The translations under genes were made by a program, and so were the position numbers. 64,000 nt of DNA from Ignavibacteriales bacterium (lineage in GTDB: Bacteria > Bacteroidota > Ignavibacteria > UBA10030): positions 1 through 64,000 of the forward strand of contig JAPLFR010000013.1 in the NCBI GenBank assembly GCA_026390575.1, given 5' to 3'. The notes beneath the pieces are model-generated. The model saw nothing but the letters and a program-made list of their open reading frames with translations. It did no database searches and was not told the origin of the DNA. Shown here in pieces: positions 10,301 through 17,101 of this stretch. How positions within the stretch are numbered: position 1 is the stretch's first letter; each line of letters starts with the position of its first letter.

Positions 10301-10643
10301 CGGAAACATCATCGCGGTCGAGCGTCGCTGTGAATGTGAGCCGTTTCGGCACTCCACCTTCAGCCGGCATGAGATAGACTTCTGTATTGCCATCGTACTG
10401 TCCGGTAAAAGCGATTTGTTTTCCATCGGGTGAATAATGAGCAAACATCTCGAAACCAATATCGGTTGTCAATTTTCGGGCAATACCTCCCGTTGCCGGT
10501 ACCGAATAGAGATCTCCTGCATAAGTAAAAACAATCTGATTCCCATGAATTGCAGGGAATCGAAGCAAGCGGGATTCCTGTGCAAATAGATTCGATAGTA
10601 TCAACATCAGACATGAGAACTGAACAATGAGACGGTGTGTCAT
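7380..10643 (-). CDS. Tricorn-like S41 peptidase (exported)
   Basis: Large serine protease that degrades oligopeptides, here with a signal peptide (1-22, ending NLFAQ), so periplasmic or secreted. The order fits tricorn: an N-terminal beta-propeller with TolB/WD40-like repeats (YSPDGKQIAFTG, SPDGKSIAYIS, WSPDSKKILWAD), a second propeller (to about 660) interrupted by a Lys/Glu-rich low-complexity linker (EEKSGKSEEKSDKKKDEKKE), a C1 helical domain, a PDZ-like domain, and an S41 core at the C terminus. The catalytic serine region is FSASDGD with S974-D975-G976-D977, and GNGGGNVSQQ precedes it. Length, 1087 residues, is typical. GAGG precedes the ATG. It is monocistronic between terminators. Confidence 0.92.
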   Translation of the reverse strand: MTHRLIVQFSCLMLILSNLFAQESRLLRFPAIHGNQIVFTYAGDLYSVPATGGIARKLTTDIGFEMFAHYSPDGKQIAFTGQYDGNTEVYLMPAEGGVPKRLTFTATLDRDDVSDRMGPNNIVMGWKDDNHVVFRSRRIEFNDFKGQLYLASVNGGIPEQLPLPRGGFCSYSPDGKKLAYNRVFREFRTWKRYRGGQADDVWIYDFETKQTTDITNNPAQDIFPMWSGNTIYFISDRDENKRMNLYSYDLNTKETKKVTNFTEYDIKFPSLGDNAVVFENGGYIYKYDFASGKAEKVTISINDDFDGGRGSLVDVSKNITNYEIAPDGNRALFGARGDIFTIPVKYGNIRNLTKTAGVHERNSKWSPDGKSIAYISDATGEDEIYIMSQDGSGTPTRLTTNGDVYKYNIIWSPDSKKILWADKQQRLLYVEVESKKVTLVMQSDQWEFTDYAWSPDSKWIAFAKPEEEVMTKLCLYSLETQKAIEVTDGWFSSYEPSFSSDGKYLFFVSNRTFNPSYSQTEWNHAYFDMAKIYLLTLSKETKSPFEPKSDEVKMKEEKSGKSEEKSDKKKDEKKEVVVKVDVDGIQGRVTVLPVTASRYRNLQSVGEKVYYIRSGTKDEKAKLFFYDLEKQKETELGEFNGFEISADGKKMLVGQEKSYAIIDLPTAKIEIKEKLDLSDMKVKLDHHSEWTQIYNECWRQMRDFFFAPNMHGVDWVGIRKKYEVLVPFVNHRADLTYILGEMIGELDAGHTYVGGGDMPKAERIQTGLLGAKIERDATSGYYRIVKILKGQNWDQRVRSPLTEIGVNAKEGEYILALDGKPTNQMTDIYESLVNTVGKQVKLKLNAEPKEAGAHETTVIPTGNEQPLYYYNWVQTNIEKVSRATNGKIGYVHVPDMGVPGLNEFVKYYYPQLRKEGLIIDCRGNGGGNVSQQIIERLRREIAMIDIARNGAPSIDPGGTVLGPKVLLLDEFSASDGDIVAYRFRQAKLGKIIGKRSWGGVVGIRGTLPLLDGGFLNKPEFSRYDVEGKEWIMEGHGVDPDIVVDNDPAKEFSGEDEQLNRAIQQVLDEMKTKPAKLAPPPPYPDKSR

Positions 10644-10710
10644 GAGAGTACCTCAAGAGATATGTGATGGTCAATTGTAATCAAATCTACCGAATAGTAT
10701 TGGAAAAACA

Positions 10711-10739
10711 AAAGGCGATATAGCTGAGATATCGCCTTT
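10711..10739. terminator. Rho-independent terminator after tpiA
   Basis: Perfect 11-bp stem aaaggcgatat/atatcgccttt (10711-10721, 10729-10739) with a 7-base loop. On the minus strand it is followed by TGTTTTTCC, and it lies 26 bp past the tpiA stop. The plus-strand side also carries a short T-run, but there is no plus-strand gene to end here. Confidence 0.8.
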
Positions 10740-10764
10740 CTTCATAAATATTTTTTATAGATGC

Positions 10765-11523
10765 TTACGCCGCTGCTTGCACGATTGCAGCAAATGAATC
10801 TGCTTTTAAGCATGCACCGCCGACAAGCGCGCCGTCGATATCCGGCTGATGGAGTAATTCTTTTGCGTTTTCCGGTTTCACACTGCCACCGTATTGAAGA
10901 ATAACTTTCTCCGCAATCGCCCAGCTATATAATTGCCCGATAAGTTTGCGAATAAGCTGGTGCACTTCCTGCGCTTGCTGCGGTGTTGCAACCTTGCCGG
11001 TACCAATTGCCCACACCGGTTCGTACGCGATGATCAGCTTCTCAACATCTGCGGCTGGAATATCTTTCAAGCATCCCTTTACCTGTACCGATACGATTTG
11101 ATCGGTGATGTTCTTCTCGCGTTCTTCCAATGTTTCGCCCACGCAAATGATTGGAATCAGTCCGGAGGCAAGAGCCTTCTTTGCTTTTTTGTTGATAAAT
11201 TCATTTGTCTCTTTGAAATACTGCCGCCGTTCTGAATGTCCGAGTATAACATATTGGCATCCAACAGATTTCAACATTTTCGGCGAGACTTCACCCGTGA
11301 AAGCGCCCTCATCCTCGTGATACATATTCTGTGCACCAATCGCGATGGGACTGCCTTCGAGCAGTTTCTGTGCAAGTGCAAGCGACGTATACGGCGGGCA
11401 TACAATCGTCTTCACACCGTTTGGAAGGACTGCAAGTTTCGTTTTAAGACCGTTAAGGAGTTCTGCCGACTCGTTCAGGTCTTTGTACATTTTCCAGTTA
11501 CCAGCTATTACTTTGTTTCGCAT
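10765..11523 (-). CDS. tpiA: Triosephosphate isomerase
   Basis: Glycolytic and gluconeogenic interconversion of dihydroxyacetone phosphate and glyceraldehyde 3-phosphate, in the cytosol. All catalytic residues are present: K11 in GNWKM, H96 in LGHSERR and E168 in AYEPVWAIGTG, followed by the flexible loop GTGKVATPQQ and the phosphate-binding GGSVKPEN and LVGGACL. At 252 residues it is full length. AAAGGA lies just before the ATG. It is followed by a strong terminator and preceded by the four-helix-bundle cassette, so it appears monocistronic. Confidence 0.97.
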   Translation of the reverse strand: MRNKVIAGNWKMYKDLNESAELLNGLKTKLAVLPNGVKTIVCPPYTSLALAQKLLEGSPIAIGAQNMYHEDEGAFTGEVSPKMLKSVGCQYVILGHSERRQYFKETNEFINKKAKKALASGLIPIICVGETLEEREKNITDQIVSVQVKGCLKDIPAADVEKLIIAYEPVWAIGTGKVATPQQAQEVHQLIRKLIGQLYSWAIAEKVILQYGGSVKPENAKELLHQPDIDGALVGGACLKADSFAAIVQAAA

Positions 11524-11540
11524 TGATGATCCTTTATGTT

Positions 11541-11995
11541 GTCTTTGAGTTATTAGTCGATGAGTCTATGAGTATTATTTCTTGATTGCTTTTTTTAATC
11601 CATCCAACATTGCAATAATTTCATTTGTCTGAGATGAGAGTTCGTCATAATTTATTTTTTCTACATATTTACTCCGAATTGCGATATCTAAACAAGCTAA
11701 ACACTCAAATCCGGAGCGAATAGCAATGTCCAAGAACCTGGCATATTCTAATTTCGATGAATTTCCTGCACCTTCTGCAATATTCAAAACAATGGAATCT
11801 GCCGCTCTCCGCCATTGAGAGGTCAATCCAAACATTTCTTCTTTAGGAAATTTCCGTACACATTGACGGACAGCAAATGAGTAATCAAGCGACTTCTCAT
11901 AAACTCGCAAGTTCTTAAATCGATTCATTCGATCTGTCCATTCTCATTATTTATACTCACAACTCAATGACTCATAGACTTAAAGACTCAAAGAC
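11541..11995 (-). mobile_element. Four-helix-bundle (IVS-type) cassette with related inverted ends
   Basis: The small gene at 11575-11928 is bracketed by self-similar word arrays in opposite orientation. The left flank (11541-11573) starts gtctttgagt and contains gatgagtctatgagt; the right flank (11955-11995) ends actcaaagac and contains actcatagactt, the reverse complement but for one base. The right end reaches into the last codons of gatB (stop at 11990-11988), so the word array supplies that gene's stop. The bounded 455-bp layout between tpiA and gatB suggests an inserted unit. Mobility is inference: no transposase is present and target-site duplication was not established. Confidence 0.45.
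11575..11928 (-). CDS. Four-helix bundle protein (23S rRNA intervening-sequence family)
   Basis: A 117-residue protein with the family signature: N-terminal FKNLRVYEKSLDY, the central LTSQWRRAADSIVLNIAEG and the helix LEYARFLDIAIRSG. The family was first described from proteins encoded in intervening sequences of 23S rRNA genes, but most members, like this one, sit at unrelated chromosomal sites and have no proven function. It is probably a small homo-oligomeric helical protein in the cytosol. Its flanks are inverted copies of a repeated word, suggesting that the gene moves with them. Confidence 0.88.
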   Translation of the reverse strand: MNRFKNLRVYEKSLDYSFAVRQCVRKFPKEEMFGLTSQWRRAADSIVLNIAEGAGNSSKLEYARFLDIAIRSGFECLACLDIAIRSKYVEKINYDELSSQTNEIIAMLDGLKKAIKK

Positions 11996-13445
11996 TCAGT
12001 TTCCTCAACAGTAATTCATTCACCACTTTGGGATTCGCTTTTCCCTTCATTGCCTTCATTATTTGTCCGACAAAGAAACCAAATACCTGCTGCTTTCCGC
12101 TTTTATATTGCTCAACTTGTCCTTGGTTGTTTGCGAGAATCTCATCAATTACTTTTTCAATTTCAGAGACATCGCTTACTTGCATTAAACCCTTCTTCTC
12201 GACAATCGCTTTGGGCGATTCTTGTGTCTTCAACATTTCTTCAAACACATCTTTGGCAATCTTGCCGCTGATCGTTCCGTCGATTATGAGACTGATCATG
12301 TCGGAGAGATTTTTGGGAGTAATCGGGAAATCAGAGACAGCGATATGCCGCTCGTTAATGACACGCAGAACGTCCACCATCGTCCAATTGCTTGCTATTT
12401 TATAAGTCTCTTCGTTTTTCTTTTTAAGATTTGAAACGATTCCATCGAAATAGTCCGCTACTTCGCGGTCAACGGTAAGAATATCAGCATCGTACTTCGG
12501 CAATTTGAATTCGTTGATATAGCGGTCGCGGCGAACAGTCGGCAATTCCGGTAGTTGCGCTTTGATTTCATCAATCCACTCTTCGTTTACCAGAACCGGC
12601 ACTAAATCAGGATCAGGAAAATAGCGATAGTCATGCGCCTCTTCTTTCGAGCGCATCGGCACGCATATTCCTTTATCAGAATCCCACAATAATGTCTGTT
12701 GAACTATTGTTTCACCACTTTCGAGCGCTTCGATTTGACGGGTGATTTCATATTCCAATGCTTTCTCGACGAAGCGGAAGGAATTCAAATTCTTTACTTC
12801 CAGCTTCGTGCCTAATTTCGTTTCGCCCTTTTTCCGCACCGAGACGTTCGCATCACATCGAAGACTTCCTTCTTCCATATTACCATCACAGATGCCAAGA
12901 TATGTGACAATCTGACGAATCATTGAGAGATATTGATAGGCCTCGTGCGGTGTGTGCATATCGGGCTCACTCACGATCTCAATAAGCGGAACGCCGCACC
13001 GGTTCACATCCACAAGCGTATCGGTGTCCTGATCATGAATCGACTTGCCGGCATCTTCTTCCATGTGAATGCGCGTTATGCCGATCCGCCGTGTTGTTCC
13101 ATCCTTCAATTCTACATCCAGCCAGCCGTTTGCACAAATCGGTTCTTCATACTGTGATATCTGGTAGCCCTTTGGCAAATCCGGATAGAAATAATTTTTT
13201 CGAGCAAAAATAGATTGAGGGGCGATGGTGCAATTTGTCGCCAGACCCATCTTTATAATGAACTCGACATGATTTCTGTTCAACACCGGAAGCACTCCCG
13301 GCATACCAAGACAAACCGGACAGACATTGGAGTTAGGATCATTCCCAAACTTTGTGGAACAGCTGCAAAACGCTTTCGATTTGGTTAAGAGCTGTGCGTG
13401 AACTTCGAGTCCAATCACAGGTTCGTAATTATCATTCCAGGGCAT
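11988..13445 (-). CDS. gatB: Asp-tRNA(Asn)/Glu-tRNA(Gln) amidotransferase subunit B
   Basis: Kinase/transferase subunit of GatCAB, which activates misacylated Glu-tRNA(Gln) or Asp-tRNA(Asn) with ATP and amidates it. Recognised by the start ([21 protein letters not shown]), the zinc-binding Cys pairs (CSCS near 28 and CPVCLG near 44), [23 protein letters not shown], and the C-terminal tRNA-binding YqeY-like tail ending [10 protein letters not shown]. The 485-residue length is normal. gatA and gatC are not adjacent. The final two codons and stop overlap the inverted end of the neighbouring four-helix cassette, so the C terminus may have been rewritten by that insertion. Confidence 0.97.
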   Translation of the reverse strand: MPWNDNYEPVIGLEVHAQLLTKSKAFCSCSTKFGNDPNSNVCPVCLGMPGVLPVLNRNHVEFIIKMGLATNCTIAPQSIFARKNYFYPDLPKGYQISQYEEPICANGWLDVELKDGTTRRIGITRIHMEEDAGKSIHDQDTDTLVDVNRCGVPLIEIVSEPDMHTPHEAYQYLSMIRQIVTYLGICDGNMEEGSLRCDANVSVRKKGETKLGTKLEVKNLNSFRFVEKALEYEITRQIEALESGETIVQQTLLWDSDKGICVPMRSKEEAHDYRYFPDPDLVPVLVNEEWIDEIKAQLPELPTVRRDRYINEFKLPKYDADILTVDREVADYFDGIVSNLKKKNEETYKIASNWTMVDVLRVINERHIAVSDFPITPKNLSDMISLIIDGTISGKIAKDVFEEMLKTQESPKAIVEKKGLMQVSDVSEIEKVIDEILANNQGQVEQYKSGKQQVFGFFVGQIMKAMKGKANPKVVNELLLRKLSL

Positions 13446-13499
13446 AAAAAAGTCTATGAGATTATAAGTATCTGAGCCGTTGAGATAAAAGAAAAATTC

Positions 13500-13551
13500 A
13501 TTACTGACTACTGATAACTGATCACTTACAACTGATCACTGATCAACTGCC
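13500..13551. repeat. Degenerate tandem word array (ctgatcact type)
   Basis: The spacer between gatB and sucC holds repeated near-copies of one word: ctgataactgatcactt, caactgatcactgatcaact. Spacing is irregular and there are no unique spacers, so it is not CRISPR. It resembles in style, but not in sequence, the arrays around the four-helix cassette. Function unknown. Confidence 0.4.
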
Positions 13552-14715
13552 TCACGCCGCAATCGCGTTTGTTACTTTCTCGGCGGCTTCTTTCAACGTG
13601 CCCGCCACAAGAAATTTTATTCCGGAGTTTTCTAAAATCTCTGCTGCAAGTTCGGCATTTGTACCGGCAAGACGAACGACGATCGGAACCTGCACATCGA
13701 CATTTTTCGCGGCCTCCACTACTCCTTTTGCCACACGATCGCACCGCACAATCCCGCCAAAAATGTTAATGAGGATGGCCTTTACATTCTCATCTTTTAA
13801 AATAATTTTGAATCCGGCTTCCACCGTTTCTGCGCTGGCTCCGCCGCCGACATCAAGAAAGTTCGCAGGCATTCCGCCTGCAAGTTTGATAATATCCATT
13901 GTCGCCATTGCAAGCCCTGCGCCATTGACCATACACCCGACATTCCCATCAAGTTTTATATAATTGAGATTGGATGCCGCGGCTTCCACTTCAAGCGGTT
14001 CTTCTTCATCAATATCGCGCAGCTGTTCATATTCCGGATGGCGGAAAAGTGCATTGTCGTCAAAGTTGATCTTGGCATCGAGCGCAATAACATGTCCTTC
14101 CTGCGTAACGACAAGCGGATTTATCTCGGCCAGGGATGCGTCGGTTGCTTCGTATGCTTTGTAAAGCGCCAATAAAAATTTTACTCCATTCTTCAATGCG
14201 TCGCCTGTTAACCCGAGACCGAAGCAAAGTGTTCGCGCTTGAAACTGTTGAAATCCGATGAGGGGATCGATTGCTTCTTTCAGTATCTTGTCCGGTGCTT
14301 CGGCAGCGACTTTTTCAATCTCCACTCCGCCTTCCGTAGAAACCATCACCACATTTTGCGAGCGCTGACGATCCAGCGTAATACCGACATACATTTCCTT
14401 TGCGATATTCATACCTTGTTCAACAAGCAAGCGGCGGACAATGCGTCCCTCCGATCCTGTTTGATGCGTTATGAGACGCATGCCAAGAATTTCTCCGGCG
14501 CGCTCGCGAACTTCTTCTAAGCTTCGCGCAAGTTTTACGCCGCCGCCTTTGCCGCGTCCGCCGGCATGAATTTGCGCTTTCACAACCCACACGCTTCCGC
14601 CGATCTTCTCAGCCGCGTTCACTGCTTCATCAATCGTGAATGCCACTTCACCTTTCGGTACAGGAACTCCAAACTTCTTGAGAATTTCTTTTCCTTGATA
14701 TTCATGAATCTTCAT
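13552..14715 (-). CDS. sucC: Succinyl-CoA synthetase (ADP-forming) subunit beta
   Basis: TCA-cycle substrate-level phosphorylation, succinyl-CoA + ADP + Pi to succinate + ATP, as an alpha-beta complex. The N-terminal ATP-grasp shows [37 protein letters not shown] and the metal-binding AEINPLVV. The C-terminal ligase domain shows [26 protein letters not shown] and [11 protein letters not shown]. Length, 387 residues, is standard. The alpha subunit (sucD) is not next to it, unlike in many bacteria. ATG start with GGAATTC just upstream. Confidence 0.97.
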   Translation of the reverse strand: MKIHEYQGKEILKKFGVPVPKGEVAFTIDEAVNAAEKIGGSVWVVKAQIHAGGRGKGGGVKLARSLEEVRERAGEILGMRLITHQTGSEGRIVRRLLVEQGMNIAKEMYVGITLDRQRSQNVVMVSTEGGVEIEKVAAEAPDKILKEAIDPLIGFQQFQARTLCFGLGLTGDALKNGVKFLLALYKAYEATDASLAEINPLVVTQEGHVIALDAKINFDDNALFRHPEYEQLRDIDEEEPLEVEAAASNLNYIKLDGNVGCMVNGAGLAMATMDIIKLAGGMPANFLDVGGGASAETVEAGFKIILKDENVKAILINIFGGIVRCDRVAKGVVEAAKNVDVQVPIVVRLAGTNAELAAEILENSGIKFLVAGTLKEAAEKVTNAIAA

Positions 14716-14739
14716 GTTGAATTCCTTTTTCGTTCTGAT

Positions 14740-15249
14740 CTATAGTTCAGATTCTGCGTCATTCATATCAGTTTCCGATGATTTCCACTCTATAATTTCC
14801 TCCACTGCATCTAAAAATTCCGGAATAGGGACATATACTTTCGCCGGTTTGTTGATGTTGCTGCGCGAGATGGGCGAATCGCCTCCGCCATCCCAAATAA
14901 ATCCGATGGAATTAAAATTCTGCACTAATACTTTATGTCCGGCTGATTCCAAAATCGATTTTACCAGCTCTGCATCGGATATTTCTGTCGAACGAAATAT
15001 TTCCGCCCAATCTTGTTCCACTTTCACTTTTCGATGCGCAGAACAAAGAAAACGTCCGCGAACCTTAGTACCGCATTCTTCACAACAAAGTTTACGGCAG
15101 ATAATACAAACACCTGCTCCAGGTTCCAGCGTATGCAAATCGCAGAACTCCTGGCCGGCTTTCGTGAACAGCACTCCGCAATGTGGGCAGAAATCGCTGT
15201 CATCTGTAATTTCTTCGCCGCAATACGAACATTTAATATATTCTGACAT
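14740..15249 (-). CDS. Zinc-ribbon protein with C-terminal DUF2007-like domain
   Basis: A 169-residue protein with three metal-binding pieces followed by a small alpha-beta domain. The N terminus is a zinc ribbon (CSYCGEEI, then FCPHCG, residues 8-25). A B-box-like region follows (CDLHTLEPGAGVCIICRKLCCEECG, then FLCSAHR, to about 75). The rest (TEISDAELVKSILESAGHKVLVQN ... VYVPIPEFLDAVEEII) matches the DUF2007 putative signal-transducing fold. No catalytic site is visible; a regulatory or protein-binding adaptor role is the best guess. It lies 24 bp upstream of sucC on the same strand and may be co-transcribed with it. Confidence 0.75.
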   Translation of the reverse strand: MSEYIKCSYCGEEITDDSDFCPHCGVLFTKAGQEFCDLHTLEPGAGVCIICRKLCCEECGTKVRGRFLCSAHRKVKVEQDWAEIFRSTEISDAELVKSILESAGHKVLVQNFNSIGFIWDGGGDSPISRSNINKPAKVYVPIPEFLDAVEEIIEWKSSETDMNDAESEL

Positions 15250-15274
15250 TTTGATTTAATGATTTATGGTTTAA

Positions 15275-15333
15275 AATCTCGCGATTGAGTTAATTTTTTT
15301 TCGATTCGAAGTTGTCAATTCGCATTTCGCAAT
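15275..15333. repeat. Low-complexity spacer with attcgcaattt-type words
   Basis: Between pruA and the zinc-ribbon gene the spacer carries near-copies of one word: gattcgaagttg, caattcgcatttcgcaattt. It is a third example in this window of a short self-similar spacer. No hairpin with a T-tract is obvious. Confidence 0.3.
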
Positions 15334-16890
15334 TTACTTGATCTTCTCGGATAACGACTTTGCTTGCATAAAGAGCAGTAAGTAATCCCGCCCTCCGGCT
15401 TTTGAGTCCGTACCGGACATATTAAATCCGCCGAAGGGGTGCACGCCGACAAACGCGCCGGTGATTTTTCGATTCACATAAAAGTTGCCAACATGGAACC
15501 TCTTCTTCGCTTTTTCAATCTTTTTTCTATTCTTTGTCCAAATGCCGCCGGTGAGACCGAATTCTGTATTGTTTGCCACTTCAAGTGCTTGATCGAAATC
15601 TTTCACTTTGATGACAGCAAGCACCGGACCAAATATCTCTTCCTGTGAAATCGTTCCCAGAGGATCGACATCGGCAATAACTGTCGGCTTAATAAAGAAC
15701 CCGTCTCCTTCAGCTTTCCCGCCGCCGCAAATCAATCGGCCGCCTTCTTGGATTCCTTTTTGGATGTACGAAAGAATTTTTTCTTCAGCACTTTTATTGA
15801 CCACCGGACCTAAATAATTTGCCGGATCGTCCGACGAACCGGTTTTGAGTTTATCAACTTTTACTTTTAATAAATCGAGAAATTTATCGTATACTTTTTC
15901 CACCACGATTGCACGGGAACAAGCAGAACATTTTTGTCCCTGAAAACCGAACGCCGAGACCATGACCGCATGAACTGCCGCATCGAGATCAGTTTGATCA
16001 TCGATAACGATAGAATCTTTACCGCCCATTTCTGCAATGACGCGCTTGAGCCATCGTTGTCCGGGTTGAACTTTTGCCGCAAGTTCATTGATATGAATAC
16101 CGACTTCTTTTGATCCGGTAAACGATACAAATCTTGTTTTCGGATGTGCAACAAGCACATCGCCAACCGTCGCCCCGGAGCCAGCTATAAAGTTAATAAC
16201 GCCCGCCGGTAATCCAACCTCACGCATCAACTTAAAAAACATCCAACCGGTAAACGGTGAGTCGCTGGATGGCTTCAGCACGACTGTATTGCCGGCAACG
16301 ACAGCGGCTGATGTCATACCTGCAAGAATTGCAAGTGCAAAATTCCATGGCGGCACAACAACACCGACACCGAGCGGAATGTACCTTAGTTCATTTTTCT
16401 CATCAGGAATTTTTGTAATAGGCTGCTTATTAGAATAACGCAGCATCTCCCACGCGTAAAACTCAAGGAAGTCGATTGCTTCTGCCGTATCAGCATCGGC
16501 TTCGGGCCACGTCTTACCGACTTCGTAAATCAGCATCGCGCTGAATTCGTGCTTGCGCCTCCGCATGAGCTTGGCGGCTTTGAAAAGATACTCGGCTCGT
16601 TTTTTCGAATCAACCCATTTCCATTCTTCAAACTTCTTTACTGCAGATTCGATGGCTTTATTCGCGAGATCGGGATTCGCTTTCGAGAACACTCCAATCA
16701 CTTCATTCGGCCTGGATGGATTTATGGATTGCAATTTGTCGTCAGTGCGGATTTCTTCTCCGCCGATAACGAGAGGATATTCCTTTCCCAGTATCGCTTT
16801 CACGTTGGCGAGCGCTTTTTCCATCGCTTTCCGATTTGCCGGTTTGGAAAAATCGGTTAATGGTTCATTCTTAAAAGGTTTGTGCGGCAT
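15334..16890 (-). CDS. pruA: L-glutamate gamma-semialdehyde dehydrogenase
   Basis: Oxidises 1-pyrroline-5-carboxylate/glutamate semialdehyde to glutamate with NAD+, the second step of proline catabolism. The aldehyde dehydrogenase fold is clear: VVVPPWNFALAI, NTVVLKPSSD, FTGSKEVG (NAD site), the general base in AEMGGKDS, and the catalytic Cys region GFQGQKCSACSR. The C-terminal FYVNRKITGAFVGVHPFGGF is characteristic of the PruA/RocA group. I chose the ATG at 16890, giving 518 residues and MPHKPFKNEP as the start, because AAAGGA (16904-16899) lies 8 bases before it; an in-frame ATG at 16917 has no such site. No proline dehydrogenase (PutA/PRODH) is adjacent. Confidence 0.95.
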   Translation of the reverse strand: MPHKPFKNEPLTDFSKPANRKAMEKALANVKAILGKEYPLVIGGEEIRTDDKLQSINPSRPNEVIGVFSKANPDLANKAIESAVKKFEEWKWVDSKKRAEYLFKAAKLMRRRKHEFSAMLIYEVGKTWPEADADTAEAIDFLEFYAWEMLRYSNKQPITKIPDEKNELRYIPLGVGVVVPPWNFALAILAGMTSAAVVAGNTVVLKPSSDSPFTGWMFFKLMREVGLPAGVINFIAGSGATVGDVLVAHPKTRFVSFTGSKEVGIHINELAAKVQPGQRWLKRVIAEMGGKDSIVIDDQTDLDAAVHAVMVSAFGFQGQKCSACSRAIVVEKVYDKFLDLLKVKVDKLKTGSSDDPANYLGPVVNKSAEEKILSYIQKGIQEGGRLICGGGKAEGDGFFIKPTVIADVDPLGTISQEEIFGPVLAVIKVKDFDQALEVANNTEFGLTGGIWTKNRKKIEKAKKRFHVGNFYVNRKITGAFVGVHPFGGFNMSGTDSKAGGRDYLLLFMQAKSLSEKIK

Positions 16891-17101
16891 AGCGCCAGTC
16901 CTTTCAGCAATAATCATAGAATAATTTTTAGTGTGTATAACTTACGGATTTTTTTGAAAAATTGCCTTCCTTGTTAAGACTAATCTCAACTTGATCATTC
17001 ACATTGATGCAATTTTCATATGTATGTACTGATAAAACAGAAAGTTTTCCGTATTATTACTTCACATCAATCGAAGACACCACTGGCTCAAAATCACAAC
17101 A

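Noticed and set aside
11951-12000. CRISPR-like array (repeated gactca words)
   Set aside because: Repeat spacing is irregular and there are no unique spacers or cas genes.
14714-15259. 181-codon plus-strand ORF over the zinc-ribbon gene
   Set aside because: The minus-strand protein has clear Cys motifs and a domain match; this is its shadow.
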